Shown here piece after piece: positions 19,031 through 28,148 of a stretch of 64,000 nt of DNA (position 1 is the stretch's first letter; the number at the start of each line of letters is the position of its first letter). This stretch comes from Arthrobacter sp. EpRS71. GTDB lineage: Bacteria; Actinomycetota; Actinomycetes; Actinomycetales; Micrococcaceae. The position numbers and the translations under genes were made by a program. A model generated the notes under the pieces. It was not told where the DNA came from. It ran no database searches and saw only the letters and a program-made list of their open reading frames with translations. Where the stretch lies: assembly GCF_001512285.1 (NCBI RefSeq), contig NZ_LNUV01000003.1, positions 161,540 through 225,539 of the forward strand. The letters run 5' to 3'.

Positions 19031-20214
19031 ACGGTCTCCTCAAGGGTGGTCTGTTCCGGTTTGCGGCCGTCACGAATGATGTTGGCCACCGCGGTAGCGC
19101 GCTGGCGGACGGAGTCGACATCGGAAACCGAGCTGCCAACGAGGTTCACGTGGCCAATCTTGCGGCCTGGGCGGACGGACTTGCCGTAGGAGTGCACTTT
19201 CGCCGCGGGCTCGAAGGCCAAGGCCATGGGGAAGGCTTTGAAGAGATCCTGGTTGTCGCCGCCCAGGAAGTTCTTCATGACCACTACCGGGGCCAAGGCA
19301 TCGGTAGCGCCCAACGGAAGGTCCAGGACAGCACGCAGGTGCTGCTCGAACTGGCTGGTGATGGAGCCGTCCTGCGTCCAGTGGCCGGTGTTGTGCGGGC
19401 GCATGGCAAGTTCGTTGATGAGGAAGCCCATTCCGACGCCGGGCGTTTCGAAGAGTTCTGCAGCCATGACACCCGTGACGCCGAGCTCGTTGGCAATGCG
19501 GAGTGCCGCCTCTTCCGCCGCGGCAGCCACCTCAACGGAAATGTTTTGGGCGGGTGCGATCACTTCGTCGCAAACGCCGTCCACCTGGATGGTGTGCACC
19601 ACGGGCCAGGCGCGGGATTCGCCACTGGGACGCCGTGCCACAAGGGCCGAGAGTTCGCGGCTGAAATCAACCTTTGCTTCGGCAAGCAGGGGGCTCATGG
19701 CCTGGAACCAGTCGGCAGTGTCCAAGGCCTCGTCCGCGGAGTCAACAATCTTGACTCCCTTACCGTCGTAGCCGCCGCGGGGTGTCTTCAGAACCACGGG
19801 CCAGCCGATCCTGTCCCCAAAGGCCACCAGCTCATCAACAGTGTTGACCGCTGACCACTCCGGGTTAGGCAGGCCCAGGCGATCAATGGCGGCACGCATC
19901 ACCAGTTTGTCCTGGGCGTTCACCAAAGCGTCGGGGCCTGGCTGGACGTTGACTCCGGCATCCAGGAGGGCTTGCAAGTGTTCGGTGGGGACGTGCTCGT
20001 GATCGAACGTCATGACGTCCAGGCCCTTGGAGAACTCCAGAAGAGCGTCCAAGTCCTTGTAGTCGCCAATAGGTGCAGTGGCCACTGCAGCTACGGCAGA
20101 AACGTCCTCACCCTCGGCCAAAACACGGAGTTCGAAGCCCAGGGCGGTAGCGGGCGGAGCCATCATTCGTGCGAGTTGGCCGCCGCCAACTACGCCAATT
20201 ACTGGAAAAGTCAC
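19027..20214 (-). CDS. purK: N5-carboxyaminoimidazole ribonucleotide synthase
   Basis: A 395-residue ATP-grasp enzyme that carboxylates aminoimidazole ribonucleotide with bicarbonate and ATP. The N-terminal dinucleotide-type loop [18 protein letters not shown] is followed by [15 protein letters not shown], the ATP-grasp region [16 protein letters not shown] (about residues 139-154) and the metal-binding [13 protein letters not shown] near residue 273. The GTG at 20214 has TAGGCT 7 nt upstream, so initiation is probably leaderless. It is divergent from the GtrA gene and the first gene of purKE. Confidence 0.96.
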   Translation of the reverse strand: MTFPVIGVVGGGQLARMMAPPATALGFELRVLAEGEDVSAVAAVATAPIGDYKDLDALLEFSKGLDVMTFDHEHVPTEHLQALLDAGVNVQPGPDALVNAQDKLVMRAAIDRLGLPNPEWSAVNTVDELVAFGDRIGWPVVLKTPRGGYDGKGVKIVDSADEALDTADWFQAMSPLLAEAKVDFSRELSALVARRPSGESRAWPVVHTIQVDGVCDEVIAPAQNISVEVAAAAEEAALRIANELGVTGVMAAELFETPGVGMGFLINELAMRPHNTGHWTQDGSITSQFEQHLRAVLDLPLGATDALAPVVVMKNFLGGDNQDLFKAFPMALAFEPAAKVHSYGKSVRPGRKIGHVNLVGSSVSDVDSVRQRATAVANIIRDGRKPEQTTLEETV

Positions 20215-20221
20215 AAGGTTC

Positions 20222-20227
20222 AGCCTA
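20222..20227 (-). promoter_or_regulatory. -10 hexamer of leaderless purK
   Basis: TAGGCT on the minus strand ends 7 nt before the GTG at 20214. No ribosome binding site is seen. Confidence 0.55.
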
Positions 20228-20344
20228 CCGAACCGGCGGCAGGATCACTGATTCTGCCGCCCCCGGGGACGGTTTTCTCCGGTCCAATGAGCCAGTATCG
20301 GGCTTCTCACAGCCCTCTCAAAGGCGGCATAGGGAAATCGGCGC

Positions 20345-20350
20345 TAAAAT
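20345..20350 (+). promoter_or_regulatory. -10 hexamer of the GtrA gene
   Basis: TAAAAT lies 43 nt before the ATG at 20394. This allows a leader of roughly 37 nt that includes the GGAGGG ribosome binding site at 20385-20390, in contrast to the leaderless neighbour purK. Confidence 0.5.
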
Positions 20351-20393
20351 GGGTACGGCCCATCGGCCCACTTTTCAACGGCCATGGAGGGTC

Positions 20394-20960
20394 ATGATCA
20401 CCACACTTGCAGATCGCATCCGCGGACTCGCCTCACTTTTTTGGCGTGAGGTAGCAAAGTTCGGCGCCGTCGGCGGTGTTGCTTTTGTCATCGACTCGGC
20501 AGTTTTCATCTGGCTGTTTTCCGGTCCGATGCACGGCAGCGAAGTGTGGGCCAAGGCCATTGCAACCATTGTCGCGAGCATTTTCTCCTGGGTGGCGAAC
20601 CGGTTCTGGACGTTCCGGCACCGTAAGCAGGCCAACGTTGTTCGTGAGGCCGTGCTTTTTGCCGTCATGAACCTTGTAGGACTTTTGATTGCGTCCGGCT
20701 GTGTGTGGTTTGCCAAGTACATCCTGGATCTCAATGACAAGCCTTCGTTGTTCATCGCAGGTAGCGTTGTTGGCCTCATCCTTGGCACCATCTTCCGGTT
20801 CTTCGCCTACCGCTTCTGGGTTTTCAACGAAGAACTGGATGCCGAGCCCGAGTTCTCCCACGACCACGAGATCATCGATCTTCACCACAAGACCAAGGCA
20901 GATGCCGGGTCCGGCGCCAATCCTGCCACCGGCGAGCTCCCCTCGGTAAAAAACCTCTAG
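20394..20960 (+). CDS. GtrA-family membrane protein
   Basis: A 188-residue protein with four membrane spans of the GtrA/DPMS-like family, thought to help move polyprenyl-phosphate sugars across the membrane for surface glycosylation. The first span region is FGAVGGVAFVIDSAVFIWLF, followed by SWVANRFWTFR and a second conserved FRFFAYRFWVFNEE motif, both hallmarks of the family. The tail is acidic and His-rich (HDHEIIDLHHK). The ATG at 20394 has GGAGG 4 nt upstream. The upstream open frame has no start signal. It adjoins purK as in mycobacteria; the donor sugar is unknown. Confidence 0.9.
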   Translation: MITTLADRIRGLASLFWREVAKFGAVGGVAFVIDSAVFIWLFSGPMHGSEVWAKAIATIVASIFSWVANRFWTFRHRKQANVVREAVLFAVMNLVGLLIASGCVWFAKYILDLNDKPSLFIAGSVVGLILGTIFRFFAYRFWVFNEELDAEPEFSHDHEIIDLHHKTKADAGSGANPATGELPSVKNL

Positions 20961-20963
20961 CGC

Positions 20964-21659
20964 TTAGGGACGGCTGACGCGCTCGTTCTCGAGCAGGTGC
21001 TCGGTCACGTCCAGCTCCGGATGTACCAAGACTACGGAGCCGTCCTCTTTCCAGGCACCCAAAGAGGCTGCGAGGCACTGCTCCAAGCCGTCGGCCGCGC
21101 GAACCAGCAGGCGGACGCTTGGCTCCTGAGCGGCTGCAAAAACGTCAATGAGTTCTCCGTGGGGGAGTGCCGCGGTTCCACGGACGGCGGGCAAGCCCGC
21201 CCCGGGTTCGTTGTGGGCCATAAAGACGTCGCCGTGCGAACGGACTTCAGCCGCGTAGTCCACGACGCCGGATGGCAGCTCTCCCGGCCATCGCATCGCA
21301 AGTGCGGCGAGCGGCACGGCGACCACCGCATCGAAGCCGGCCCCCGCGCCGTCGTCGGGCTTGTCTGTTGCCAGAAGATTCGCGGAGGTGGCGTCGAAAA
21401 CCACCTCCATGCCCAGTTGCCATGCAGCCAAGGCCCAGACGAAGGACTTCCAGTGCGCCGGAAGGTCCAACCGGATGGACATCCCGGGTTCGGCGTCGAG
21501 TTCGTCCTGCAGCAGGTTGCTTGTCTTGGCTACCCAGTTGTCCAGCACGCGGCCTGAAAGCTCCACCCGCTCGGAGTCGGGGCCATACCAGGTGAGTCGA
21601 GGTGACGTTGAATGACCGGATCGAAGGGCTGTCATCAGGTTCGCTGCCGGGATGCTCAT
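20964..21659 (-). CDS. TIGR03089 family protein
   Basis: A 231-residue actinobacterial protein of the TIGR03089 family. It resembles the N-terminal part of AMP-binding acyl-CoA ligases but is too short to hold the adenylation core, so an enzymatic role is doubtful. Visible family segments are RLTWYGPDSERVELSGRVLD at about residues 21-40, then WVAKTSNLL, LDLPAHWKSFVWALAAWQLG and GDVFMAHNEPGAGL. The stop lies only 3 nt from the convergent GtrA stop. The ATG at 21659 has CAAGAT 6 nt upstream, a weak version of the leaderless pattern. Function unknown. Confidence 0.85.
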   Translation of the reverse strand: MSIPAANLMTALRSGHSTSPRLTWYGPDSERVELSGRVLDNWVAKTSNLLQDELDAEPGMSIRLDLPAHWKSFVWALAAWQLGMEVVFDATSANLLATDKPDDGAGAGFDAVVAVPLAALAMRWPGELPSGVVDYAAEVRSHGDVFMAHNEPGAGLPAVRGTAALPHGELIDVFAAAQEPSVRLLVRAADGLEQCLAASLGAWKEDGSVVLVHPELDVTEHLLENERVSRP

Positions 21660-22035
21660 GCGTCCATCTTGCCACGCTGGTTCCGCGGCGTCCTTGGGCT
21701 TTGGGCAGTGATTGTGAAATGCGACACACCCCAATATCTCCAGTCGTTGGGGTGCCGGGGGCGTGGCGGTAATTTTCCGCGGAAATTCAATGAAAGTTAA
21801 CCTGAAGCGATCCGCGGCTTCCATTTCCCGCGGGGACACGCGGCGGCGCGGCAAAAAAGTTGGGCGTGGCGCATCCCACGTTTCTACAGATTCTTGATTA
21901 TTATCCCGTCGCGGCTTGACTGCCGGGTAGTTACACGCGTGTAATTAGTAATCAACGCCGCTGCACAGATAACCGGAACGTCACCGGGAATCGGAAACAC
22001 ATCCAAGCAGCAGCTGCAAAATCAGGAGGGACGCC
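21660..22035. other. 376-bp divergent regulatory region upstream of the WhiB gene
   Basis: No coding content is seen. It holds an 8-bp-arm hairpin (CACCCCAA 21727-21734, TTGGGGTG 21747-21754), a 12-bp palindrome TTTCCGCGGAAA (21774-21785), A/T-rich stretches that are unusual for this genome around 21895-21905, and the WhiB promoter with its operator. Confidence 0.6.
21916..21945 (+). promoter_or_regulatory. WhiB-gene promoter with embedded palindrome
   Basis: TTGACT (21916-21921) and TGTAAT (21940-21945) are spaced by 18 bp. The perfect 14-bp palindrome TTACACGCGTGTAA (21931-21944) covers the spacer and the -10. The predicted leader is about 85 nt. The overlap argues for repression, possibly autoregulation, at this site. 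Confidence 0.6.
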
Positions 22036-22578
22036 ATGGGGCAAGCGTTGCGTATCCAGGAAGATGCAGTCGTCGCAGAACATGCGTCGGTGAAATACCG
22101 TTCGCGGGAAGTACCGGGGGATTGGTACGTTGACCCGGCGGACCCGGAAGCGGCAGACCGATACAACCAGAATGTGCAGCAGTCTTTGGAGGATCAGGCT
22201 ACCGCCCTCCTCGCCGCACATGAGGCACTGATTGGTGACCTGCCCGCTGGGCCGGACGAAGATTTGGACGACCCTCCCATGGAGCTGCGTCGCCCCCTCG
22301 AAGCACCGGGGCAACCGGTATGGATCGGCCTTCCCCAGGGAGACTTCGATGACGAAGGCGAACTTGGCTGGCAGACTGACGCGCTGTGCGCACAGACCGA
22401 TCCTGAAGCCTTCTTCCCTGAAAAGGGTGGGTCTACGAGGGATGCCAAGAAGGTCTGCGGAGCGTGCAACGTCCGCTCGCAGTGCTTGGAATATGCTCTC
22501 GCCAATGATGAGCGGTTCGGTATTTGGGGCGGACTCTCCGAGCGGGAGCGTCGTCGGCTAAGGAAGCGAGCGGTCTAA
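22036..22578 (+). CDS. WhiB-family iron-sulfur transcription regulator (WhiB2/WhmD position)
   Basis: A 180-residue WhiB-like protein. The C-terminal domain has the four cluster-binding cysteines in DALCAQTDPEAFF and KKVCGACNVRSQCLEYAL. The GIWGGLSERERRRLRKR turn and basic tail for DNA or sigma-factor binding follow. The acidic N-terminal extension of about 115 residues is long for the family. Position beside the DUF3499 and manA region matches whiB2/whmD, which controls division and septation in mycobacteria; that role is inferred. GGAGG lies about 7 nt before the ATG. The regulated promoter upstream suggests controlled expression. Confidence 0.9.
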   Translation: MGQALRIQEDAVVAEHASVKYRSREVPGDWYVDPADPEAADRYNQNVQQSLEDQATALLAAHEALIGDLPAGPDEDLDDPPMELRRPLEAPGQPVWIGLPQGDFDDEGELGWQTDALCAQTDPEAFFPEKGGSTRDAKKVCGACNVRSQCLEYALANDERFGIWGGLSERERRRLRKRAV

Positions 22579-22589
22579 TTCTCAAGGAA

Positions 22590-25500
22590 GTGCATGTTAC
22601 CGCCGTCGTGGTTTCTCACGACGGCGGCAACTATTTGCCCAGAACATTGGCGGCATTGTCGGACCAGACGCGTTCGGCAGATGCCGCCATTGGCGTTGAT
22701 ACAGGCTCCACAGACAACTCGCTTGCATTGCTCAGCGAGGCCCTCGGCCAGAACAATGTGACCTCGTTCCACCATGCAAAGACGGGCTTCGGGGCAGCCG
22801 TCCACGCAGGCCTGGAGGCGCTCGCTCCCACAGGAGGTGCAGCAGCTGACAGCAGCGCGAAGATCACTTCTGTCGAATGGATCTGGCTTTTGCATGACGA
22901 CGCCGCGCCGGCGCCTGATGCGTTGGCAGAACTTCTCCATGCGGTTGAACGCGCGCCCTCTGTAACGGTGGCGGGCTGCAAGCAGCTTGGTTGGGACAAC
23001 AAGCGGCACCTGGTGGATGTTGGGCTCTCGACGAGCCGCTGGGCTGAACGCCTGACGCTGATCGACGCTGATGAAGTGGATCAAGGGCAATACGATGCCC
23101 GGACCGACACCTTTGCCGTGAACTCCGCGGGCATGCTGATCCGCCGCGATGTCTGGGAACTCCTGCAGGGTTTTGACCCCGCACTTCCGGGCAGTGGCGA
23201 TGACGTCGATTTCTGCTGGCGCAACTGGCTCGCGGGCAATCGCGTGGTCATCGTCCCCAGTGCCCGGATGTTCCATGTGGAACACCGCCCGCATGGTCTG
23301 GGCACTTCGTCCGCGGCACGAAAAGCCCAAATCCACCTGCGGCTCAAGAACACCCCCTGGTGGAATGTACCCTTCCAGGCGGTGGGCGCCTTGTTCGGCG
23401 CCGTGCTCCGCCTCGTGCTGAGCATTCTGGTCAAAGAACCGGGATATGGCCTTTCACAGTTCTCGGCCACTATCGCTGCCCTTGTCCGGCCCGTTGCCAT
23501 CGCCAAGGGCCGCCGCGTTGCGGCCAGGACCCGCCGCGTGCACCGCTCAGTGGTTCGTGGACTGCAGACGCCTACGCGGGAGGTACGTGCCAACAGGCGC
23601 TCCTTGCTGGAAGCAATCCGCCCCGCCGACGACACTGCTGGCTTCTCCGATCTTCTTGCCCCGGAACCCAGCGGGGATGCTGCCGATGACTTCGCCGCAC
23701 TAGCCACCAATGAACGCGGCTGGGTGGGTACGGGCGCGGTGGCAGCTGCGCTGGTGGCCCTCGCCGCAGCACTCGTAGGGCTGCTGGGACTGCTCCGCTC
23801 AGGCACGGTTGCCGGTGGCGGGCTCCTTCCGCTGTCAGCCTCGCCAGGTGATATTTGGGCCAATGCGTCCACGTGGTGGATCTCCCTGGGCGTTGGTCTG
23901 CCCGGACACGGCGATCCGTTCGGCTATGTGCTGTGGCTGCTCTCGCTCTTTGGGGGCGGCGACGCCAACGCTGCGATGGTGTGGCTGCTGATCCTTGCCA
24001 TGCCGTTGTCCGCGCTGGGTGCGTGGTTCGCATCAGGCGCGCTGACAACCAAACGCCGTTTCCGGTTTGCGGCCGCTTTGGCTTGGTCCGCTGCTCCTGC
24101 GCTCCTGATCGCGATCAACGAGGGCCGTGCAGGCGCCTTGGTGGCCCACGTCATGATGCCACTTTTGCTCCTCGCCCTATTGCGCGCCTCAGGATCCGCC
24201 GTAGCCCAAGGCCCGGCGTTAGCGGGCAGGCAGCTCAGCCGTCGTCCTGCCCTGATCCTCGGAAAGCCCGGCATCAACGGGACACCATCGTGGACCGCCG
24301 CAGCCGCCGCAGGTCTGGCGATGGCCGTGGTGACCGCCTCTGCGCCGTCGTTGTTGGGGCCGGTGGTTGTAGCGGTGGTCCTGGCCGCGGTGGTCCTCGG
24401 GCAACGGGGCAAAACACTGTGGTGGTCGCTCCTGCCAACGGTCGCTTTGTTCCTGCCCTATGGAATATCCGTGCTGGACAGGCCGCGCTCCTTGCTCGCC
24501 GATCCCGGATTGCCACTGACGTTCGACGCAGCTCCGCTATGGCAGCAGCTGCTCGGCCAACCGTTGGCTTTTAATGTCGACGGCGGTGTAACCGGGTTGG
24601 CGGTCTTCGGCGCTGGCCCTGTGCCATGGGCTCTGCTGCTGGCCCTGCTGGTCATCGCACCAGTCCTGGTCCTCGCTGTTGCCGCGTTGTTCCTGCCCGG
24701 AAAACGCGCTGCGCTGGCCCGGGTGTTCTGGTTGGTTGCTTTGGCTACGCTTGCGAGCGGTTGGCTGGTGGGCCATGTGGCCACCGGAGTCAACAACAAC
24801 GTGATCGTAGGCCCGTTTACCGGCCCTGCGGTCTCGGCGTCTGGCATGCTGCTTCTGGGTGCTGCCGTCCTTGGTGCTGAGAAGCTCTTCGCTGCGCCTC
24901 GAAAGACACCGAAGGGTTCCCGGCGTCCGCTCCCGCTCAGTCGCGTTGCCTCGACCGTTGCCATGGCGCTCCTGGTTGCGGGCCCCCTTGCAGGCATGGC
25001 TGCCTGGGCTGCCCAAAATGTCCTCCAGACCACGCCCACTGCCGGATCAAGTGCTGCGTCCCGGACTGCCGAACAGGCGGCCTCCCTTGGCGCCCGCCGC
25101 CACATATGGCCGGTGGAAACGGGAACGTTGCCTGCTACTGCCGTGGATCGCGGACAGGGACCCGAGCGTACGCGAACACTGGTGATCACCAGCGGTGAGG
25201 AGGGCGCCTTCTCCTCCTCACTGATGCGCGGAGCCGGTACCACGTTGGACAGCTTGTCAACCATTGCCTCTGCACGGACCATCATCGGTGCACCGGGACG
25301 TGAGGAAATCGCTGACGATGATGCTGCCACGGCGTCCCTGCGCCGGGCCGTCGCCACCATCGTGGCGGGTACGGGCGTGGACCCCCGCCCGGATCTTGAA
25401 CAGCTTGGTGCCGGATTCATCGTCCTGAAGGCAGAAGACAACGCCGCCCAACTGACGGCCAGCAGGATGGACGCCGTCCCTGGACTTGTGGCTGTAGGCC

Positions 25501-25958
25501 AGACCGACGCCGGGTGGCTGTGGCGGGTGACGCCTCGGAACCAGGAGGCCGCTACGGCCGCCGACACCGCGCACCGGGTTCGCATCCTGGACTCCCAAGG
25601 CAACCTTCTGAGTACGCTGCCGTCCGAGGAAGTGTCCGTGGACGCCACTGTGGCAGCGGGGGATGAGGGCCGAAAGATTGTCCTCGCCGAGCGCTCTGAT
25701 CCCGGGTGGACTGCCTGGTTGGATGGCCGCCAACTGGAGTCCACAACATCCGGCTGGTCGCAGGCCTTCAAGCTGCCGGCCGGCGGGGGTGACCTTGAAA
25801 TCCGCTACACCAACCCCTGGGCCCTGTGGTTCGGAATATTGCAGGCAGTGGTGATTGGTTTGACGGTCCTGTTGGCCGTGCCGATGCCCGCTCGCCGCAG
25901 CCGAACCGGCATGTCGAGGGACGAAGTCTCCCTCCGTAAGGAGTACAGCAGTGTCTGA
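22590..25958 (+). CDS. Large family 2 glycosyltransferase with multi-span membrane C-terminus
   Basis: A protein of about 1122 residues. The N-terminal 280 or so residues form a GT2 catalytic domain: TAVVVSHDGGNYLPRTLAAL, GVDTGSTDNSLALL, the metal-binding WLLHDDAAP, and GDDVDFCWRNW with the catalytic acidic residues. The rest has about a dozen hydrophobic spans separated by extracytoplasmic loops, and a C-terminal domain near residues 1000-1090. This layout suggests a polyprenyl-linked glycan polymerase or sugar transferase; the product is unknown. The start is uncertain: GTG 22590 touches AAGGAA. It follows the WhiB gene by 11 nt and overlaps the DUF5719 gene by 8 nt, so the three look co-transcribed. 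Confidence 0.88.
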   Translation: MHVTAVVVSHDGGNYLPRTLAALSDQTRSADAAIGVDTGSTDNSLALLSEALGQNNVTSFHHAKTGFGAAVHAGLEALAPTGGAAADSSAKITSVEWIWLLHDDAAPAPDALAELLHAVERAPSVTVAGCKQLGWDNKRHLVDVGLSTSRWAERLTLIDADEVDQGQYDARTDTFAVNSAGMLIRRDVWELLQGFDPALPGSGDDVDFCWRNWLAGNRVVIVPSARMFHVEHRPHGLGTSSAARKAQIHLRLKNTPWWNVPFQAVGALFGAVLRLVLSILVKEPGYGLSQFSATIAALVRPVAIAKGRRVAARTRRVHRSVVRGLQTPTREVRANRRSLLEAIRPADDTAGFSDLLAPEPSGDAADDFAALATNERGWVGTGAVAAALVALAAALVGLLGLLRSGTVAGGGLLPLSASPGDIWANASTWWISLGVGLPGHGDPFGYVLWLLSLFGGGDANAAMVWLLILAMPLSALGAWFASGALTTKRRFRFAAALAWSAAPALLIAINEGRAGALVAHVMMPLLLLALLRASGSAVAQGPALAGRQLSRRPALILGKPGINGTPSWTAAAAAGLAMAVVTASAPSLLGPVVVAVVLAAVVLGQRGKTLWWSLLPTVALFLPYGISVLDRPRSLLADPGLPLTFDAAPLWQQLLGQPLAFNVDGGVTGLAVFGAGPVPWALLLALLVIAPVLVLAVAALFLPGKRAALARVFWLVALATLASGWLVGHVATGVNNNVIVGPFTGPAVSASGMLLLGAAVLGAEKLFAAPRKTPKGSRRPLPLSRVASTVAMALLVAGPLAGMAAWAAQNVLQTTPTAGSSAASRTAEQAASLGARRHIWPVETGTLPATAVDRGQGPERTRTLVITSGEEGAFSSSLMRGAGTTLDSLSTIASARTIIGAPGREEIADDDAATASLRRAVATIVAGTGVDPRPDLEQLGAGFIVLKAEDNAAQLTASRMDAVPGLVAVGQTDAGWLWRVTPRNQEAATAADTAHRVRILDSQGNLLSTLPSEEVSVDATVAAGDEGRKIVLAERSDPGWTAWLDGRQLESTTSGWSQAFKLPAGGGDLEIRYTNPWALWFGILQAVVIGLTVLLAVPMPARRSRTGMSRDEVSLRKEYSSV

Positions 25959-27618
25959 GGACCAAAAGAACGAGTCCGGCGAAAGCACTGGCGCCCCCGA
26001 GCCCAAGAAGCCCCGGAGTTCCGGCAGCCGCAGCTCGAGCAGCCGCAGCTCCAATAAGGGAGTCATCACCGGCGTCCTCTCTGCGGTGGTTATCCTCGCG
26101 GCAGGCGGAGGCGCAGTGGCGGCGACGTCAATGGTGCCCCAACCTTCCGGAGGGACCACCATGGACGTCCGCGAAGCCGACGTACCTGCCGGCCGTGCCT
26201 TGGGTATTTGTCCAGAACCCGCGAGGCTTGTGAACGGAACCGTCGTGGGTACGGATGCAGACTTCAGTCCGGTGTCCACCACGGCTACCAGTGCACTGAA
26301 TGCTGTGGTGCTGAGCAACCCGGCTGGAACGGTGCCGGGGAGCAGCGTGGCATCTCTTGGTGGTGGTGCGGTGGCCAAGATCGCAGATTCCCCCACCAGT
26401 TCACCGACGCCCACCGTTGGTCCGCCGGTACTAGCAGCCGGCGTCGCATCCATCAGCCCCGTGACTTCGCCCACTGTGGTGGGTGCTGAGGCCGTTGGAA
26501 ACGAGCAAGCGTCCTTGGCCGGCAACCTGAGCTACTCCGCCACGGACGGCGATCTCCGGGGCCTGGCGTCCACCCAATGCCAGCCACCGGGAAATGACGC
26601 TTGGCTGTTGGGCGCAAACACCGCCGTGGGCCGAACTGCTGTTCTGAACGTGAGCAATGCCTCCGAGACCCCAGCCACGGTCAACCTCGAATTGTACGGA
26701 TACGACGGTCAGATCCAGGCGCCGGGGGCTCGTGGTCTTTTGGTTCCTCCGGGCACTACCCGCTCGGTGAACTTGGCCGGACTCGCGCCAGGCGAATCCC
26801 AACTTGCGGTGCACGTGCGCAGTACAGGTGGCCCCGTTGCGGCCACCATCCAGCAGAGTGTGTTGCGTGGAATCGCTGCAGGCGGCGTCGAGTACCTCTC
26901 GCCAGGCGCGGGGCCATCGAACCTGCAGGTGATGTCCGGCGTCGACATTCAGGATCCGGCGGGCGTCAAAGCCCTGGCCGCCACGCCAGGTTTCGCGGAT
27001 GCCGTCCCGGCCCTTCAGATCGCCGTCCCAGGTTCCACTGACGCCGTGGTGCAAGTCAGCCTTTATGGCGCCAACGGGGAGCGCAAGATTCCCAACGGGG
27101 GAGTGCTGACGGTCAAAGGCGGGACCGTGGCAACCCTTAACCTCGATGGCGTTCCGGCCGGCAGCTATACCGTCAGGGCCAGCTCGGATGTTTCCTTCCT
27201 GGCATCGGCGAGGGTAACCCGCGGTGCCAAAGCGGAAGATGCAACGGATTTTGCGTGGTCGCCGTCGTCGGCCCGTCTCGGTAGCCAGCACTTGGTGGCC
27301 GTACCCCGGGAGGGCCAGAGGTTTTTGAGCCTTGGCGTCCCTGAGGGCCGGGGCACGGTCAGCTACGCTCCCGTGACTGCCGACGGAAAAGTGGGCAAGG
27401 CCGTTGACGTTGACATGTCCGGAGGGACCACCTCCATGATTGAGCTACCGGAGAAGTCCGGCGGTTCGGTGGTGGCGGGCTACGTGGTTTCTGCTTCGGG
27501 TGACCCCGTGTACGGCGCGCTGGTACTGGCCAAGCAGGGGCGCACAGACGTTTCCGTGGTGGCAATTCAGGATGCGGCCGCAGGACTGCAGAAGGTCCCT
27601 GTCTCGGTGGGTTACTAG
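25951..27618 (+). CDS. DUF5719 family secreted/anchored protein
   Basis: A 555-residue protein of the actinobacterial DUF5719 family, function unknown. A Ser/Arg-rich cytoplasmic head (SGSRSSSSRSSN) precedes one membrane span (GVITGVLSAVVILAAGGGAV, about residues 37-56). A long extracytoplasmic part rich in Gly, Ala, Val and Thr follows and probably forms beta-repeat domains (for example AVLNVSNASETPATVNLELYG). The start overlaps the giant glycosyltransferase by 8 nt, so the two are coupled and may form one envelope-glycan assembly. No catalytic motif is seen. Confidence 0.85.
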   Translation: MSEDQKNESGESTGAPEPKKPRSSGSRSSSSRSSNKGVITGVLSAVVILAAGGGAVAATSMVPQPSGGTTMDVREADVPAGRALGICPEPARLVNGTVVGTDADFSPVSTTATSALNAVVLSNPAGTVPGSSVASLGGGAVAKIADSPTSSPTPTVGPPVLAAGVASISPVTSPTVVGAEAVGNEQASLAGNLSYSATDGDLRGLASTQCQPPGNDAWLLGANTAVGRTAVLNVSNASETPATVNLELYGYDGQIQAPGARGLLVPPGTTRSVNLAGLAPGESQLAVHVRSTGGPVAATIQQSVLRGIAAGGVEYLSPGAGPSNLQVMSGVDIQDPAGVKALAATPGFADAVPALQIAVPGSTDAVVQVSLYGANGERKIPNGGVLTVKGGTVATLNLDGVPAGSYTVRASSDVSFLASARVTRGAKAEDATDFAWSPSSARLGSQHLVAVPREGQRFLSLGVPEGRGTVSYAPVTADGKVGKAVDVDMSGGTTSMIELPEKSGGSVVAGYVVSASGDPVYGALVLAKQGRTDVSVVAIQDAAAGLQKVPVSVGY

Positions 27619-27629
27619 CCGATGCAGAT

Positions 27630-28148
27630 TTATTGGTATCGACGCCGGTAAACCGGGTCAAGCGTCTCAGGAGGCACACCGAGCATCTCGGCCGTGTACT
27701 CCACCACCACATCGTGGACGAGGTCCTGGAGTTCCTCCCGGCTGGAAACGCCTTGCGCAACCACCCGACGGTACACCGTGATCATGGGTGCCTCGCCGCG
27801 ACCACCGGGGGTGTAGGAGCCCAACGGTGCGGCGTTACCCATGGCGACCAGCTGCTCAAGGTTGGGCGGGATTTCGTCCACTGCAAAAAGAACGCCGTCC
27901 AGTTGTTTGCCCCACATGTCCTGGAGTCGCTCCGCGGAGTCCAGCACCATGTCATCAAAGCGCTCTGCACGGGTGCGGAATCCGGGGAGATTAGGGAGCA
28001 TGAGTTCTCCGCGCAGTCCCCGTCCGTGCCGGTTGCGCCGGCGTCGCCGGAATCCCCGCACTTCCGAACCGGCGTGTTCCTGGGCCTGATCGCCATCGGC
28101 GTCAGTCCACCGGATAGTGAATCCGGGAACATGTGGCTGTGACTGCAT
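27630..28148 (-). CDS. Metallopeptidase-family protein with degenerate zinc motif
   Basis: A 172-residue protein of the actinobacterial zincin-like family that lies beside the DUF3499 gene. Family features are the basic segment RRRRRNRHGRGLRGELMLP, LPGFRTRAERFDDMVLDSAERL, FAVDEIPP and an Arg/Glu helix where the HExxH zinc site belongs. Here that helix reads LVHDVVVEYTAEMLGVPPE, so the second catalytic His and the normal HExxH order are absent. It may be a non-catalytic member. It converges on the DUF5719 gene with 11 nt between stops and is divergent from the DUF3499 gene. Confidence 0.75.
   Translation of the reverse strand: MQSQPHVPGFTIRWTDADGDQAQEHAGSEVRGFRRRRRNRHGRGLRGELMLPNLPGFRTRAERFDDMVLDSAERLQDMWGKQLDGVLFAVDEIPPNLEQLVAMGNAAPLGSYTPGGRGEAPMITVYRRVVAQGVSSREELQDLVHDVVVEYTAEMLGVPPETLDPVYRRRYQ

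Noticed and set aside
24458..25771. Long minus-strand open frame opposite the giant glycosyltransferase gene
   Set aside because: The plus-strand gene has catalytic motifs and many membrane spans; the antisense frame is Ser/Arg/Thr-rich without domains.
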